From Streptomyces coryli (GTDB lineage: Bacteria; Actinomycetota; Actinomycetes; Streptomycetales; Streptomycetaceae), in contig NZ_JAAKZV010000004.1 in assembly GCF_011044975.1 (NCBI RefSeq), positions 1-64,000 of the forward strand: a DNA stretch of 64,000 nucleotides. The letters are read 5' to 3'. The notes beneath the pieces were generated by a model. It saw only the letters and a program-made list of their open reading frames with translations. It searched no databases and had not been told where the DNA came from. Shown here piece after piece: positions 42,130 through 51,342 of the stretch. Within the stretch, counting starts at the first letter, position 1; each line of letters begins with the position of its first letter. The position numbers were made by a program, and so were the translations under genes.

Positions 42130-43701
42130 TCAGGGGTCGAGCCGCAGGTGGAGCATCGCCTCGAAGCGGGCTTCGGGGGTGGTGAGATCGAGCCCGGACA
42201 CGGTGGCGAGGCGTTTGAGGCGGTAGCGGAACGTGTTGGGGTGGACGTGCATGGCGGCCGCGGCGGAGATGACGTCGCCGAAGGCGTCGAGCCAGGCGGC
42301 GAGGGTCTCGGTCAGGGTCGTGCCGTGCTCGGCGTCGTAGGTGCGCAGCCGGGCGATCGGGCTGTCCGGCGGGCCGCCGTCGGCGGCGATCCGGTCGGCG
42401 AGTTCGAGGAGCAGGGCGTCCACGTAGACGGCGGCAAGGCCGGCGGTACGCAGGTCAGGGCGGCGGCCGCGCAGGACCCGGAGCGCCCGGTCGGCTTCGG
42501 CGCGGGAGCGGCGCAGGTCCTCGGGTCTGGCCGCGACGCCGCCGATTCCGATGACGGCCGACGCCCGGTCGCCGAGCCGTTCGAGGAAGGACGCCGCGAC
42601 CCGGCGGGCCGCCTCGTCCGACGCGGCGGGCAGCACCGCATACGTGACGCCGCCGAGGGTGGCGGTGGCCGTCCGCGGGTGGATCGCGTTGAGGTGAAGG
42701 GCGAGCGCGCCCGCGATCCGGTCGGCGGCCACCACCCGGTCGGCGGCCGGAGCGGTGTCGGTCGCCGCCAGGGCCAGCACGCACGCGGGCTGGGCGGACA
42801 GACCGAGCCTGGCGGCGGCCCCCGGCGCGCCCTCGCCGCCCTCCAGGAGGGTGGCGAGCAGGTCGGCGCGGAGCCGGTGCCCCACGTCCTCGCCCGCCCT
42901 GCGGCGCAGCAGATGCAGGGCGGCGACCTTCGCCGCGTCGCTCAGCGCGCGCTCGCTGTCCCCGGTCAGCGGACCCTTGACCACGACCCAGATGGAGCCG
43001 AGGATCTCCCCGCCCGCGCGGACCGCGATCGCGACCCGGGGCTTCGCCGCGATCCCCTCCAGATACAGCGGCTCGTCGTTGCGGTAGAGCGAGCGGAAGG
43101 CACCGCGCTCCTCCAGGGCCCGCAGCTTCTCCGCCGGGACCTGGCGGTCGAGGATCGTCGCGATCCTGGCCTCGTCGCCCTCCTCCTGGCGGCTGGAGAA
43201 GGCCAGCACCCGGCCGTCCCGGTCCTCGACGGTCACCGGCCCGTCGAGGAGCGCGGAAATCGCGTTGGCCAGCGCGAACAGGTCGCCGGCGAGCGGCTCT
43301 TCGGCCGGCTCCCCGACGAGCTCGCCGACCGAGAGCATCGACCGCAGCAGCGCGGCGACCTGCGCCCAGGACGCCCCCGCCATCAGCCCGAGCACCGGGA
43401 TCGCGGCCTTGCGGACGGCCGCCTCCACCCTGGCGTCCACGGCGACCGGGGCCCGTACGATCACGGCCGCCGCGCCGAGCCCGGCCGCCCGCTCGACCAA
43501 GGTGGTGACCTCGTCCGCGCCGTAGACGCCGACGCCGAGGACGATCGCCCCCGGCAGCCGGGCCGGGGCGTCCTGCGGGTCGTGGATGAGCACGCCGCCG
43601 ACCGGCCGGGCCGGGTCCGGTTCGCCGACCGTGGACACGATGAAGGTCGAGCCCAGGTCGGCGAGGACGCGGCCGAGCGGGGCCTGCTCCCGCCCGGTCA
43701 T
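42130..43701 (-). CDS. PucR-family transcriptional regulator
   Basis: A 523-aa protein. Residues about 1-110 match the PucR (purine catabolism regulator-like) domain, with IVSTVGEPDPARPVGGVLIH. A GAF/GGDEF-like middle follows (VEDRDGRVLAFSSRQEE). The CdaR/PucR C-terminal helix-turn-helix is near 455-520 (ISAAAAMHVHPNTFRYRLKRL). It lies 28 bp after the GNAT gene on the same strand, so the two are probably co-transcribed, and it may control the GNAT, serine hydrolase and divergent peptide ABC genes. ATG 43701 is the only good start in the frame. Confidence 0.87.
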   Translation of the reverse strand: MTGREQAPLGRVLADLGSTFIVSTVGEPDPARPVGGVLIHDPQDAPARLPGAIVLGVGVYGADEVTTLVERAAGLGAAAVIVRAPVAVDARVEAAVRKAAIPVLGLMAGASWAQVAALLRSMLSVGELVGEPAEEPLAGDLFALANAISALLDGPVTVEDRDGRVLAFSSRQEEGDEARIATILDRQVPAEKLRALEERGAFRSLYRNDEPLYLEGIAAKPRVAIAVRAGGEILGSIWVVVKGPLTGDSERALSDAAKVAALHLLRRRAGEDVGHRLRADLLATLLEGGEGAPGAAARLGLSAQPACVLALAATDTAPAADRVVAADRIAGALALHLNAIHPRTATATLGGVTYAVLPAASDEAARRVAASFLERLGDRASAVIGIGGVAARPEDLRRSRAEADRALRVLRGRRPDLRTAGLAAVYVDALLLELADRIAADGGPPDSPIARLRTYDAEHGTTLTETLAAWLDAFGDVISAAAAMHVHPNTFRYRLKRLATVSGLDLTTPEARFEAMLHLRLDP

Positions 43702-43729
43702 GCCCGTATCCGCGGTACGTCGTCCGTCC

Positions 43730-44569
43730 TCATCGGTCTCCCTTCCGCTCGACGAAGTACCGGCCGTCGCGGGTGAATCCGGTGACGGCCGCGCCGTCGG
43801 CGAGCAGGCCGCCGAGGATATCCCGTAGCGCCGACCGCCAGGCCTGCGCGACCGCCGGCCGCGCGCCGCGCAGTGCCTCGATGTCGGACGGGACGCGGAC
43901 ACTGAGGCAGGTGGCGTCGAGCGGTCCGCGGACCGGCAGCCCGTCCGCGTCCGCGTCGAGCCCCGCCACGGCATCCGGTGGCACCGGCGCCTGATGGTGC
44001 GACCGTACGCAGGCCTCGGCGACGGCGGGATCGGCCAGGTTCCAGCCGACGAGCAGCCGGTCGGAGCCCTGGCCCTTGTTGACGCCGTCGTCCATGACGC
44101 CGTAGAAGTCCGGCAGATACTCCTCGGCCACCGCGCCCAGCTTCGCGAGGTTGAAGTAGGCGTTGCGGCTGACCAGCGGATCGTAGGTCCAGGTCACCTT
44201 GGTGAGGGCGCGCTCCAGCGCCCAGGCCCGCTGGTGCACCTTCAGCGCGAACCCGATGTTACGGCCGCGGGCCCGCGCGTCGACCCCCGCGATGTGCGAG
44301 TGCAGCCCGGCGTCCGAGAGGAAGCCGATGCAGACACCGATCAGCCGGTCCGCCTCGTACGCGCCGGCCACATAACTGCCCGCGTGCTGAAAGCCGCGCA
44401 GCAGCGCCATGGTGATCAGCGGGCTGCCCGGCGGCGGCCGCCAGACCCGGTCGAGCAGATCGCAGGCGGCCCGGAACTCCGCCTCCCGCGACAGCTGCCT
44501 GATGGCCACGCCGGACCGTCGCTGAGCCAGGTCGGACGCCGCCGCGGCCGCCTCGACGATGTCGCTCAC
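43730..44569 (-). CDS. COG3375-like GNAT-family acyltransferase
   Basis: A 279-aa GNAT protein with the acyl-CoA-binding fold (YVAGAYEADRLIGVCIGFLSD; GVDARARGRNIGFALKVHQRAWAL) and the group-specific TKVTWTYDPLVSRNAYFNLAKLGA, in parts. This pattern matches the predicted acetyltransferases of COG3375, some of which are N-succinyltransferases that work with N-succinylamino-acid racemase to salvage D-amino acids. No racemase gene is in the window. A strong AGGAGG sits unusually close to GTG 44569. Upstream lies a secreted serine hydrolase, and the divergent neighbour is a peptide importer, so an amino-acid or peptide role is inferred. Confidence 0.8.
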   Translation of the reverse strand: MSDIVEAAAAASDLAQRRSGVAIRQLSREAEFRAACDLLDRVWRPPPGSPLITMALLRGFQHAGSYVAGAYEADRLIGVCIGFLSDAGLHSHIAGVDARARGRNIGFALKVHQRAWALERALTKVTWTYDPLVSRNAYFNLAKLGAVAEEYLPDFYGVMDDGVNKGQGSDRLLVGWNLADPAVAEACVRSHHQAPVPPDAVAGLDADADGLPVRGPLDATCLSVRVPSDIEALRGARPAVAQAWRSALRDILGGLLADGAAVTGFTRDGRYFVERKGDR

Positions 44570-44640
44570 ACCTCCTCCCGTACGAACGCGTGGATCTGCC
44601 ATGTGGGGTGCTGAATCAAGGTCGCCTCGCGGGTGTCCGG

Positions 44641-45876
44641 TCAGGAGAGCTGCAGGGGGCGGGTCGCCGGGCGGTCGGCAGCGGGCTCGCCGCCGATGTC
44701 GGTGCGGGCGCCCGAGGCGGGACAGAAGACCGCCTCCATCGCGGCGGTGGAGATGCCGCCCTGATCGACCCAGTCGCCGTTGATGTTGACGCTGGCGAGC
44801 TTCGATCCGTCGCGCTGGCCCATCGTCCACGACAGCGAGCCGTGGATCGTGCCGCCGTGGCCCCACACCTGCACGCCGCAGGACAGCTTCTGGGCGATCA
44901 TGCCGAGGCCGTAGGCGGTGTTGGGTATCCAGTTCACGGTCGGCACCGCGGTGAACATCGCCTTCTGCTCGGCGGCACGCAGCAGCCGGCCGCTGAGCAG
45001 GGCGCTGTAGAACCGGTTGATGTCGCCCGCCGTGGAGATCATGTCTCCGGCCGAGCCGGCCCAGGTCGCGCTCATCTCGGTCACGTCGTGCACCGGGGCG
45101 GCGGGGTCGGCCACCATGAGCTTGGAGTACGCCCTGCCGTGCGGCCCGGAGATGCTCGTGCTGCGGCCCGGGAGGTACGTGTTGGACAGCCCGAGCGGCA
45201 CGATGATGCGGCGGGTCACCTCGGTGGCGAGGGAGCGGCCCGTCACCTTCTCGGCGAGCATCCCGGCGAGGATGAAGTTGGTGTTGGAGTACGCCCACGA
45301 CGTGCCTGGCGCGAAGTCCGGCGCATGGCTCATCGCCGTCTTGACGAGCTCCTCGGGGCTGACGCTGTCGAAGCGGTGGTCGAGGAAGCCCTGGCCGACC
45401 AGCTTGGCCAGGATGTCCGGGTCGTTCGTGTAGTTGAAGATGCCGCTGGTGTGGTTGAGCAGCTGCCGCACGGTGATCGCGCCGCCGTCGTGGCCATTGC
45501 CCGTCACCACACCGGGCAGCCACTTCTCGACGGTGTCATCGAGGCTGAGTCGCCCCTCACCCACCAGCTGCAGCAGGACCGTGGCGGTGAACGTCTTGGT
45601 CGTGCTGCCGATCCGGTAGCGGTCGCGGGAGGTCAGCTTGCGGCCGGACGAGGTGTCCGCGACGCCCGCGGTGCCGAACCACCGGGCGGAGCCCTTCTTG
45701 ACCTCGGCGAGAATGCCGGGGGCCCCGCCCTCGCTCACCGCTCGGTCCAGCACCCGCTGGACGGCGTCGTTCTTCGTCGCGGTGTCCGGGGACGCGCCCT
45801 GGGACACAGCCGGTGCCGCGACCATCACCATGGCCGCGATGCTCGCGGTGAGGACAGCTCTGGAACGACGGAGCAT
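44641..45876 (-). CDS. Secreted serine hydrolase (D-Ala-D-Ala carboxypeptidase / class C beta-lactamase-like)
   Basis: A 411-aa protein with a signal peptide (about residues 1-27). All three penicillin-binding-type motifs are present: STTK at residues 91-94, YSN at 196-198 and HGG in VWGHGGTIHG near 350. This is the family of Streptomyces R61 DD-carboxypeptidase and D-aminopeptidases. It is 71 bp upstream of the GNAT gene and divergent from a peptide ABC importer. A role in trimming D-amino-acid-containing peptides outside the cell is plausible. AAAGGAA precedes the ATG. Confidence 0.88.
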   Translation of the reverse strand: MLRRSRAVLTASIAAMVMVAAPAVSQGASPDTATKNDAVQRVLDRAVSEGGAPGILAEVKKGSARWFGTAGVADTSSGRKLTSRDRYRIGSTTKTFTATVLLQLVGEGRLSLDDTVEKWLPGVVTGNGHDGGAITVRQLLNHTSGIFNYTNDPDILAKLVGQGFLDHRFDSVSPEELVKTAMSHAPDFAPGTSWAYSNTNFILAGMLAEKVTGRSLATEVTRRIIVPLGLSNTYLPGRSTSISGPHGRAYSKLMVADPAAPVHDVTEMSATWAGSAGDMISTAGDINRFYSALLSGRLLRAAEQKAMFTAVPTVNWIPNTAYGLGMIAQKLSCGVQVWGHGGTIHGSLSWTMGQRDGSKLASVNINGDWVDQGGISTAAMEAVFCPASGARTDIGGEPAADRPATRPLQLS

Positions 45877-46184
45877 GGGGTTCCTTTCGTAGCGAGGCCG
45901 GCAGGGACGTACACCCGGGCATTGCTTCCGGGAGCCGACATCGTCACCGGCGCCGGCACCCCCTGGCTAAGGACGGCCGGACGAAATCCCGGCCATCGAT
46001 TGGTGCGGGCGGATGAACCCGGCCGGGCGGCGTGCCCCCGTCGGCACCGCCAAGTGCCCTTTGGACGCCCGCACATACCGGGACGCCTCCCTTCGTACGA
46101 CGGTCCGAAGAGGCGCCCCGGCGGCTGCCCTAGCGTTCGCAGCCTCAACTTGGATGCGCTGCCGTCCGACCTGGAGGTCCTCCC
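45877..46184. other. 308-bp divergent intergenic region
   Basis: Separates the secreted serine hydrolase from the peptide ABC operon. I find no convincing ORF or RNA gene. There are short imperfect dyads (CCCGG-N9-CCGGG near 45915; CTTCG-N10-CGAAG near 46090) and a TAGCGT near 46132 that could be a -10 for the ABC operon without a clear -35. GGAGG before ATG 46185 is the ribosome site. Promoters for both directions must lie here. Confidence 0.5.
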
Positions 46185-47753
46185 ATGGCGACCCGTACCA
46201 ACCTGACGGCCCTGCTGCTCGCCACCGCCCTGCCGCTTGCCGCCTGCTCCGGTGACGGCTCGCGCACACCGGCGGCCGGTGACGGGACGCTGGTCATCGA
46301 CACGTCCTTCGATCTCAAGACGGCCGACCCGGGGCGGATGTACGAGACGACCGGCATGTTCGTCAACAAGGCCCTTTACGACACGCTGCTCACCTTCGAC
46401 GGCTCCGATGTGAAGAAGCCGGTGCCGGCGCTGGCCAAGTCGTTCGAGCTGTCGGACGACGGCAAGGTGCTGACGCTCAAGCTCCGTTCGGGGGTGAAGT
46501 TCAGCGACGGATCGCCGCTCACCGCGGACGACGTGGTCTTCTCGCTGAATCGCGTACGCGGCATGAAGGGCACCCCGTCCTTCCTGCTGGAGGGGGTGGA
46601 GGTGGCCAAGACCGACGCCACCACGGTCACGATGACGTCGAAGGTGCCCAACCCGGCGCTGCCGTACATCCTGCCGAACCCCGTGCTCAGCATCCTCAAC
46701 AGCAAGGTCGTCATGAAGCACGGCGGGACCACCGACCCGAAGGACAAGGCGGAGAAGTACCTCAACTCCGCGTCGGCCGGCTCGGGTCCGTACAAGCTGG
46801 AGTCCTTGAGCGTCAGCAGCAAGGTGGTGCTGCGGGCGAACCCGGAGTACTACGGCCGCAAGCCCGCCTACGGCAAGGTTGTGATCCGTAACGTCGAGGC
46901 GGCGACGCAGAAGCTCAACGTGCAGCGCGGCGACAGCCAGGTGGCGCTGAACCTCTCCGGCGACCAGGTCAAGACCGTGGCCGGCAGCCTGGAGGTGCTG
47001 AAGACCGCGTCGGCGAATGTGATCTACCTGCACGCCACCCGGAACAAGTCGGTCAGCAAGACCACGCCGAACCCGAAGTTCGCGGAGGCGGTGCGCAAGG
47101 GTGTCGACTACCAGGGGCTGCTGGAACTGGCCGGCGCGGGCTCGGTGCAGGCGCCGGGCATGATCCCCTCGCAGATCCTCGGCGCACTCCCGCAGGACCA
47201 GGCCGCCAAACGGGATGTGGCGGGCGCCAAGGCGGCGCTGAAGGCGAGCGGGCTGAAGAATCCGAAGGTCAAGCTGGAATACCCGAGCGAGATCACCGTC
47301 AACGGCCTGCCCTTCCAGCCGCTGGCCGAGCGCATCCAGTCCAACCTCAAGGATGTCGGCATCACCGTCGATCTCGCGCCCGCCCCCATCTCCACCGCGG
47401 CGGACAACTACCGCACCGGCAAGGAGGAGATGGGCCTGTGGTACTGGGGCCCGGACTATCCCGACCCCAGCGACTACCTGGTGTTCCTGCCCGGCAAGCC
47501 CGTGGGCCAGCGCGTCGGCTGGAAGCCGGGCACGGACAAGGCGGTGGAGGACGCGGGCGAGAAGGCCGCCACGGTGCTCGGCGAGGCCGAGCGCCGGCAG
47601 GCCTACCACGACATGCAGACCGAGCTGAACGACTCGGGCCCCTTCATCCCGCTCATCCAGCCCAGCCAGAACATCGTGTCGGCCACCTCGGTGACCGGCC
47701 TGAAGTACCACCCGGTGTGGACCGTCGATGTCGCCGACCTCGGTGCCAAGTGA
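46185..47753 (+). CDS. Family 5 ABC transporter substrate-binding lipoprotein (oligopeptide type)
   Basis: A 522-aa SBP_bac_5 protein. The signal ends in LPLAACSG with lipid-modified Cys about residue 21. Family marks are LVIDTSFDLKTADPGRMYE, ALAKSFELSDDGKVLTLKLR, GVKFSDGSPLTADDVVFSLNRV and LWYWGPDYPDPSDYL. It binds a peptide, nickel chelate or glycoside for the importer encoded immediately downstream. Lead gene of a five-gene operon ending at 51330. Confidence 0.92.
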   Translation: MATRTNLTALLLATALPLAACSGDGSRTPAAGDGTLVIDTSFDLKTADPGRMYETTGMFVNKALYDTLLTFDGSDVKKPVPALAKSFELSDDGKVLTLKLRSGVKFSDGSPLTADDVVFSLNRVRGMKGTPSFLLEGVEVAKTDATTVTMTSKVPNPALPYILPNPVLSILNSKVVMKHGGTTDPKDKAEKYLNSASAGSGPYKLESLSVSSKVVLRANPEYYGRKPAYGKVVIRNVEAATQKLNVQRGDSQVALNLSGDQVKTVAGSLEVLKTASANVIYLHATRNKSVSKTTPNPKFAEAVRKGVDYQGLLELAGAGSVQAPGMIPSQILGALPQDQAAKRDVAGAKAALKASGLKNPKVKLEYPSEITVNGLPFQPLAERIQSNLKDVGITVDLAPAPISTAADNYRTGKEEMGLWYWGPDYPDPSDYLVFLPGKPVGQRVGWKPGTDKAVEDAGEKAATVLGEAERRQAYHDMQTELNDSGPFIPLIQPSQNIVSATSVTGLKYHPVWTVDVADLGAK

Positions 47754-47754
47754 C

Positions 47755-48807
47755 GTGACCGCGCTTCGAGACCGGGTCCGGCGGCTCCGCCCGTTCGCCG
47801 GCTTCCTCGCCCGCAGGGTCCTCATCGCGGTCCTGCTGGCCTGGGGCATCACGCTGGTGACGTTCGTGCTGACCAACATGGTGCCGGGCGACCCTGTGGC
47901 GGCGAACCTGGGCCAGCGGGCGCTCGGCGACGAGACGATCGTGGCGCAGTGGCGGGCCGAGCACGGGCTCGACAAGTCGCCCCCGGAGCAGTACCTGATG
48001 CACCTTCAGGCGCTGCTCCACGGCGACCTGGGCATGAGCCAGCAGTCCCACCGGCCGGTCGGCGACGACCTGGCGGAATTCGTACCGGCGACGCTGGAAC
48101 TGGCCGGCGTGGCGATCGTGGTGTCGCTGGTCCTGGGCGTGGCGTTCGGAATGATCGCGGCGCTGCGCCGGGACCGTCCGGCGGACCACGCGCTGCGGAT
48201 GCTGAGCCTGATCGGCATCTCGGTGCCGACGTTCTGGCTGGCGCTGCTGGCCTTCTACGTCTTCTTCTACCGCCTGCAGCTCACCCCGGGCAGCGGCCGC
48301 GTCGACCCCGGACTCGGCGCGCCGGAGTCCGTCACCGGGCTGCACACCGTGGACGCGGCGCTGGCCGGCCAGTGGGACGTCTTTGCCAGCGCGCTCGGCC
48401 ACTTGATCCTGCCGGCGCTGGTGCTGTCGCTCTACACGATCGCGCTGCTGACGCGCTTCACGCGCAGCGCCGTTCTGGAGGTGCTCGGCCAGGACCATGT
48501 CCGGGCCGGCCGGGCCAAGGGACTGCCCCGCCGGGTGATCCTCAGGAGTTACGTGCTGCGCTCCGCGCTGGTGCCGATCATCACGGTGGCGGGGCTGGCG
48601 TTCGGCAGCCTCCTGTCGGGCACCGTCCTGGTCGAGGCGATCTTCGCGTGGCCGGGCATCGGCCAGTACGCGTACAAGAGCGCCACCACCCTCGACCTAC
48701 CCGCGATCATGGGCGTCGGCCTGGTCGTGGGCATCGTCTACCTGGTCATCAACCTGATCGTGGACGTCCTGTACGGCGTCATCGACCCCCGAGTGAGGCT
48801 GCGTTGA
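47755..48807 (+). CDS. Oligopeptide-type ABC permease (DppB-like)
   Basis: A 350-aa permease with the DppB N-terminal FLARRVLIAVLLAWGITLVTFVL and about six membrane segments. The coupling EAA motif is VRAGRAKGLPRRVILRSYVLRSAL. GLDKSPPEQYLMHLQALLHGDLGMS is typical of this family's first extracellular loop. GTG 47755 is the most likely start, 1 bp after the binding-protein stop; GTG 47743 and 47728 are in frame and would overlap it. Its stop overlaps the TTG start of the DppC-like gene. Confidence 0.9.
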   Translation: MTALRDRVRRLRPFAGFLARRVLIAVLLAWGITLVTFVLTNMVPGDPVAANLGQRALGDETIVAQWRAEHGLDKSPPEQYLMHLQALLHGDLGMSQQSHRPVGDDLAEFVPATLELAGVAIVVSLVLGVAFGMIAALRRDRPADHALRMLSLIGISVPTFWLALLAFYVFFYRLQLTPGSGRVDPGLGAPESVTGLHTVDAALAGQWDVFASALGHLILPALVLSLYTIALLTRFTRSAVLEVLGQDHVRAGRAKGLPRRVILRSYVLRSALVPIITVAGLAFGSLLSGTVLVEAIFAWPGIGQYAYKSATTLDLPAIMGVGLVVGIVYLVINLIVDVLYGVIDPRVRLR

Positions 48808-49667
48808 GACGGCTACCCCAAGCGTGGCGGCGGCTCCCCGAGGCCTGGCGGCGGCCGCTGGCCGTCACCGGCGGCATCATGGCGCTCGCCTGGGTGGTGA
48901 TCGCTCTCGCCGCGCCGCTGCTGGCGCCGCACGATCCCCTCGCCCAGGATCTGCCGCGCCTCGCCGGGCCGGGGCCCGGGCACTGGTTCGGCACCGACCA
49001 GCTCGGCCGCGACATCCTCAGCCGGGTCGTGTACGGGGCCCGGGTATCGCTCCCGCTCACCCTGCTGCTGGTCGCCCTCTCGGTGCTGATCGGCGGGCTT
49101 CTCGGCGCCATCGCCGGGTACTTCGGCAGGTGGGCGGACGAGGCGATCATGCGGCTGGCCGACCTCGTCTTCGCCTTCCCGACGATCATCCTGGCCATGG
49201 TGGTGGCCGCCGCGCTCGGCCCCAGCCTCGGCAACGCGGTGCTCGCCGTCCTCGTCGTGGCCTGGGCGTCGTACGCGCGTGTCAGCCGCGGCCTGGTGCT
49301 GGCGGTGCGCGGGCAGGAATACGTGCTCAGCGGGCGGCTGCTCGGCTTCTCGACCTGGCGCTCGCTGCGGGTGGACGTGCTGCCCAACGTGACCGGGCCG
49401 ATCCTGGTGCTGGCCACGCTCGACATGGGTACGGCGCTGCTGCTGCTGTCCGGCCTGTCGTTCCTGGGCCTCGGTGCCAAGCCGCCGTCCGCCGAGTGGG
49501 GGGCGATGGTCGCGTCGGGGGTGGAGGTGTTCGACAGCTGGTGGGTGGCGACCTTCCCGGGGCTGGCGATCCTGACCGTGGTGCTGGCGTTCAACTTCCT
49601 CGGCGACACGCTGCGCGACGCGCTCGATCCCCGTACGGCCCGCGCCATCAAGGAGCGTGCGCTGTGA
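48804..49667 (+). CDS. Oligopeptide-type ABC permease (DppC-like)
   Basis: A 287-aa permease. LAPHDPLAQDLPRLAGPGPGHWFGTDQLGRDILSRVVYGAR (in parts) is the conserved DppC N-terminal stretch, and LVLAVRGQEYVLSGRLLGFS is the EAA coupling loop. About six membrane segments. The start is TTG 48804 in a TTGA overlap with dppB, and the stop overlaps the next gene's GTG (GTGA). A tight chain of overlaps links permease and ATPase translation. Confidence 0.9.
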   Translation: MRRLPQAWRRLPEAWRRPLAVTGGIMALAWVVIALAAPLLAPHDPLAQDLPRLAGPGPGHWFGTDQLGRDILSRVVYGARVSLPLTLLLVALSVLIGGLLGAIAGYFGRWADEAIMRLADLVFAFPTIILAMVVAAALGPSLGNAVLAVLVVAWASYARVSRGLVLAVRGQEYVLSGRLLGFSTWRSLRVDVLPNVTGPILVLATLDMGTALLLLSGLSFLGLGAKPPSAEWGAMVASGVEVFDSWWVATFPGLAILTVVLAFNFLGDTLRDALDPRTARAIKERAL

Positions 49668-50422
49668 CGTTCACGATCACCGAGCTGCGGGTGACGATCC
49701 GCGGGACCGAGATCCTGCGCGGCGTCGACCTCGATGTCCAGAAGGGGCAGGTGCACGGGGTCGCCGGGGAGAGCGGGTCCGGCAAGACCATGACGGGTCT
49801 CGCCGTCCTCGGCCTGCTGCCGCACGGCGCGGTGGCGAGCGGGCGGGTCGAACTCGCGGGGCGGGACCTGCTCGGGCTCCCGGACAAGGACCTGGGCCGG
49901 GTGCGCGGCAACGAGATCGCCATGGTCTTCCAGGACCCGGCCACCAGCCTGCACCCCATGCTCAGCGTCGGCCGGCAGCTGACCGAGCACATGCGCTCGC
50001 ATCTGGGCCTGAGCAGGGCGGAGGCGCGGGAGCGCGCCGCAGAGCTGCTGGCCAAGGTCCGTATCCCCGGCCCGGCGGAGGCGCTGACGCGCTACCCGCA
50101 CCAGTTCTCGGGCGGCATGCGGCAGCGCATCGCCATCGCGGTGGCGCTGGCCTGCGATCCGCAGGTGCTCATCGCCGACGAGCCCACCACCGCGCTCGAC
50201 GTGACCGTGCAGGCCGGAATCCTGCGGCTGCTGCGCGGCCTGTGCGACGAGCTGGGTCTTGCCATCATGCTCATCACCCACGATCTGGGCGTCATGTCCG
50301 CGATCGCCGACGAGGTGAGCGTGATGCGCTCCGGCGCCGTCGTGGAATCCGGCCCGCGGGACACCGTGCTGCGCGCGCCGTCCCATCCCTACACCCGCTC
50401 GCTGCTGGAGGCCCTGCCGTGA
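49664..50422 (+). CDS. Oligopeptide-type ABC ATPase (DppD-like)
   Basis: A 252-aa ATPase. Walker A is GESGSGKTM, the Q-loop [12 protein letters not shown], the signature [15 protein letters not shown], Walker [13 protein letters not shown] and the H-loop [15 protein letters not shown] and PTTALDV are typical of DppD/OppD. It lacks the Cys-rich C-terminal oligopeptide extension of longer DppD proteins; its partner has one. GTG start in a GTGA overlap. Confidence 0.92.
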   Translation: MTFTITELRVTIRGTEILRGVDLDVQKGQVHGVAGESGSGKTMTGLAVLGLLPHGAVASGRVELAGRDLLGLPDKDLGRVRGNEIAMVFQDPATSLHPMLSVGRQLTEHMRSHLGLSRAEARERAAELLAKVRIPGPAEALTRYPHQFSGGMRQRIAIAVALACDPQVLIADEPTTALDVTVQAGILRLLRGLCDELGLAIMLITHDLGVMSAIADEVSVMRSGAVVESGPRDTVLRAPSHPYTRSLLEALP

Positions 50423-51330
50423 CCCTGCTCAGCATCGACGACCTCGTCGTCGAGCACCGGACCCCCGGGCGGCCCACGGTCAGGGCGGTCGCGGGCGTGG
50501 GCCTCACGGTGGCCAAGGGCGAAGTCGTCGGCCTGGTCGGCGAGTCGGGGTGCGGCAAGTCGACGCTGGCCCGCGCCGTCTGCGGGCTGCACCCGGCGGC
50601 GGGCGGCTCCATCACCTTCGACGGCCGCGCTGTCACCCCGCTCGGCCTGCGGCGCAGAACGCTGACCGGCATCCAGATGGTCTTCCAGGACCCCTACTCC
50701 TCGCTGAACCCGCGACGCCGGGCCGGCGACCAGATCGCCGACGGCCTGCGCGCCGGCGGCGGCCCCGGCACGCCGGCCGACCTTCTTGAACGCGTCGGCC
50801 TTCCGCGAGACTTCGCCGCCCGCCATCCGCACGAGCTCTCCGGCGGCCAGCGCCAGCGCGTCGCCATCGCCCGCGCCCTGGCCGCCAGCCCGCGCCTGCT
50901 GATCGGCGACGAACCGATCTCGTCACTCGACGCCTCGGCCCAGTCTCAGGTCGCCACCCTCATGCGCGATCTGGCCGTGGACTCGGGCGCCGGGCTGCTC
51001 TTCATCAGCCACGACCTGTCCGTGGTCCGGCTGATCGCCGACCGGATCGCGGTCATGTACCTCGGCAAGATGGTCGAGGTCGGCGCGACCGAAACGGTCT
51101 GGAACGATCCGCAACACCCGTATACCCAGGCCCTGTTGAGCGCCATCCCGCACCCCGACGCCCTCGGTAATCTGCCCGCCGAACTGCCAGGGGACGTCCC
51201 CGACCCGGCCGACCCGCCCTCAGGGTGCCGGTTCCACGCGCGCTGCCCGCACGCGATGGACGTGTGCGGCGTACGGGAACCCGACTTCGGGCCCGCCGCC
51301 TGCTGGCTGCACGCACCGGCGCTGCCGTAG
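50419..51330 (+). CDS. Oligopeptide-type ABC ATPase (DppF-like)
   Basis: A 303-aa ATPase with Walker A GESGCGKST, VFQDPYSSLNPR, LSGGQRQRVAIARAL, Walker B LIGDEPISSLD and H-loop ISHDLSV. The C-terminal oligopeptide/dipeptide extension carries the Cys motif CRFHARCPHAMDVCGV, where four Cys bind an iron-sulfur cluster in characterised relatives; three are in that stretch and another follows in AACWLH. GTG start overlaps dppD. Last gene of the importer operon, convergent with the 51343 hydrolase. Confidence 0.92.
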   Translation: MTLLSIDDLVVEHRTPGRPTVRAVAGVGLTVAKGEVVGLVGESGCGKSTLARAVCGLHPAAGGSITFDGRAVTPLGLRRRTLTGIQMVFQDPYSSLNPRRRAGDQIADGLRAGGGPGTPADLLERVGLPRDFAARHPHELSGGQRQRVAIARALAASPRLLIGDEPISSLDASAQSQVATLMRDLAVDSGAGLLFISHDLSVVRLIADRIAVMYLGKMVEVGATETVWNDPQHPYTQALLSAIPHPDALGNLPAELPGDVPDPADPPSGCRFHARCPHAMDVCGVREPDFGPAACWLHAPALP

Positions 51331-51342
51331 CCGGGGCCGTCC

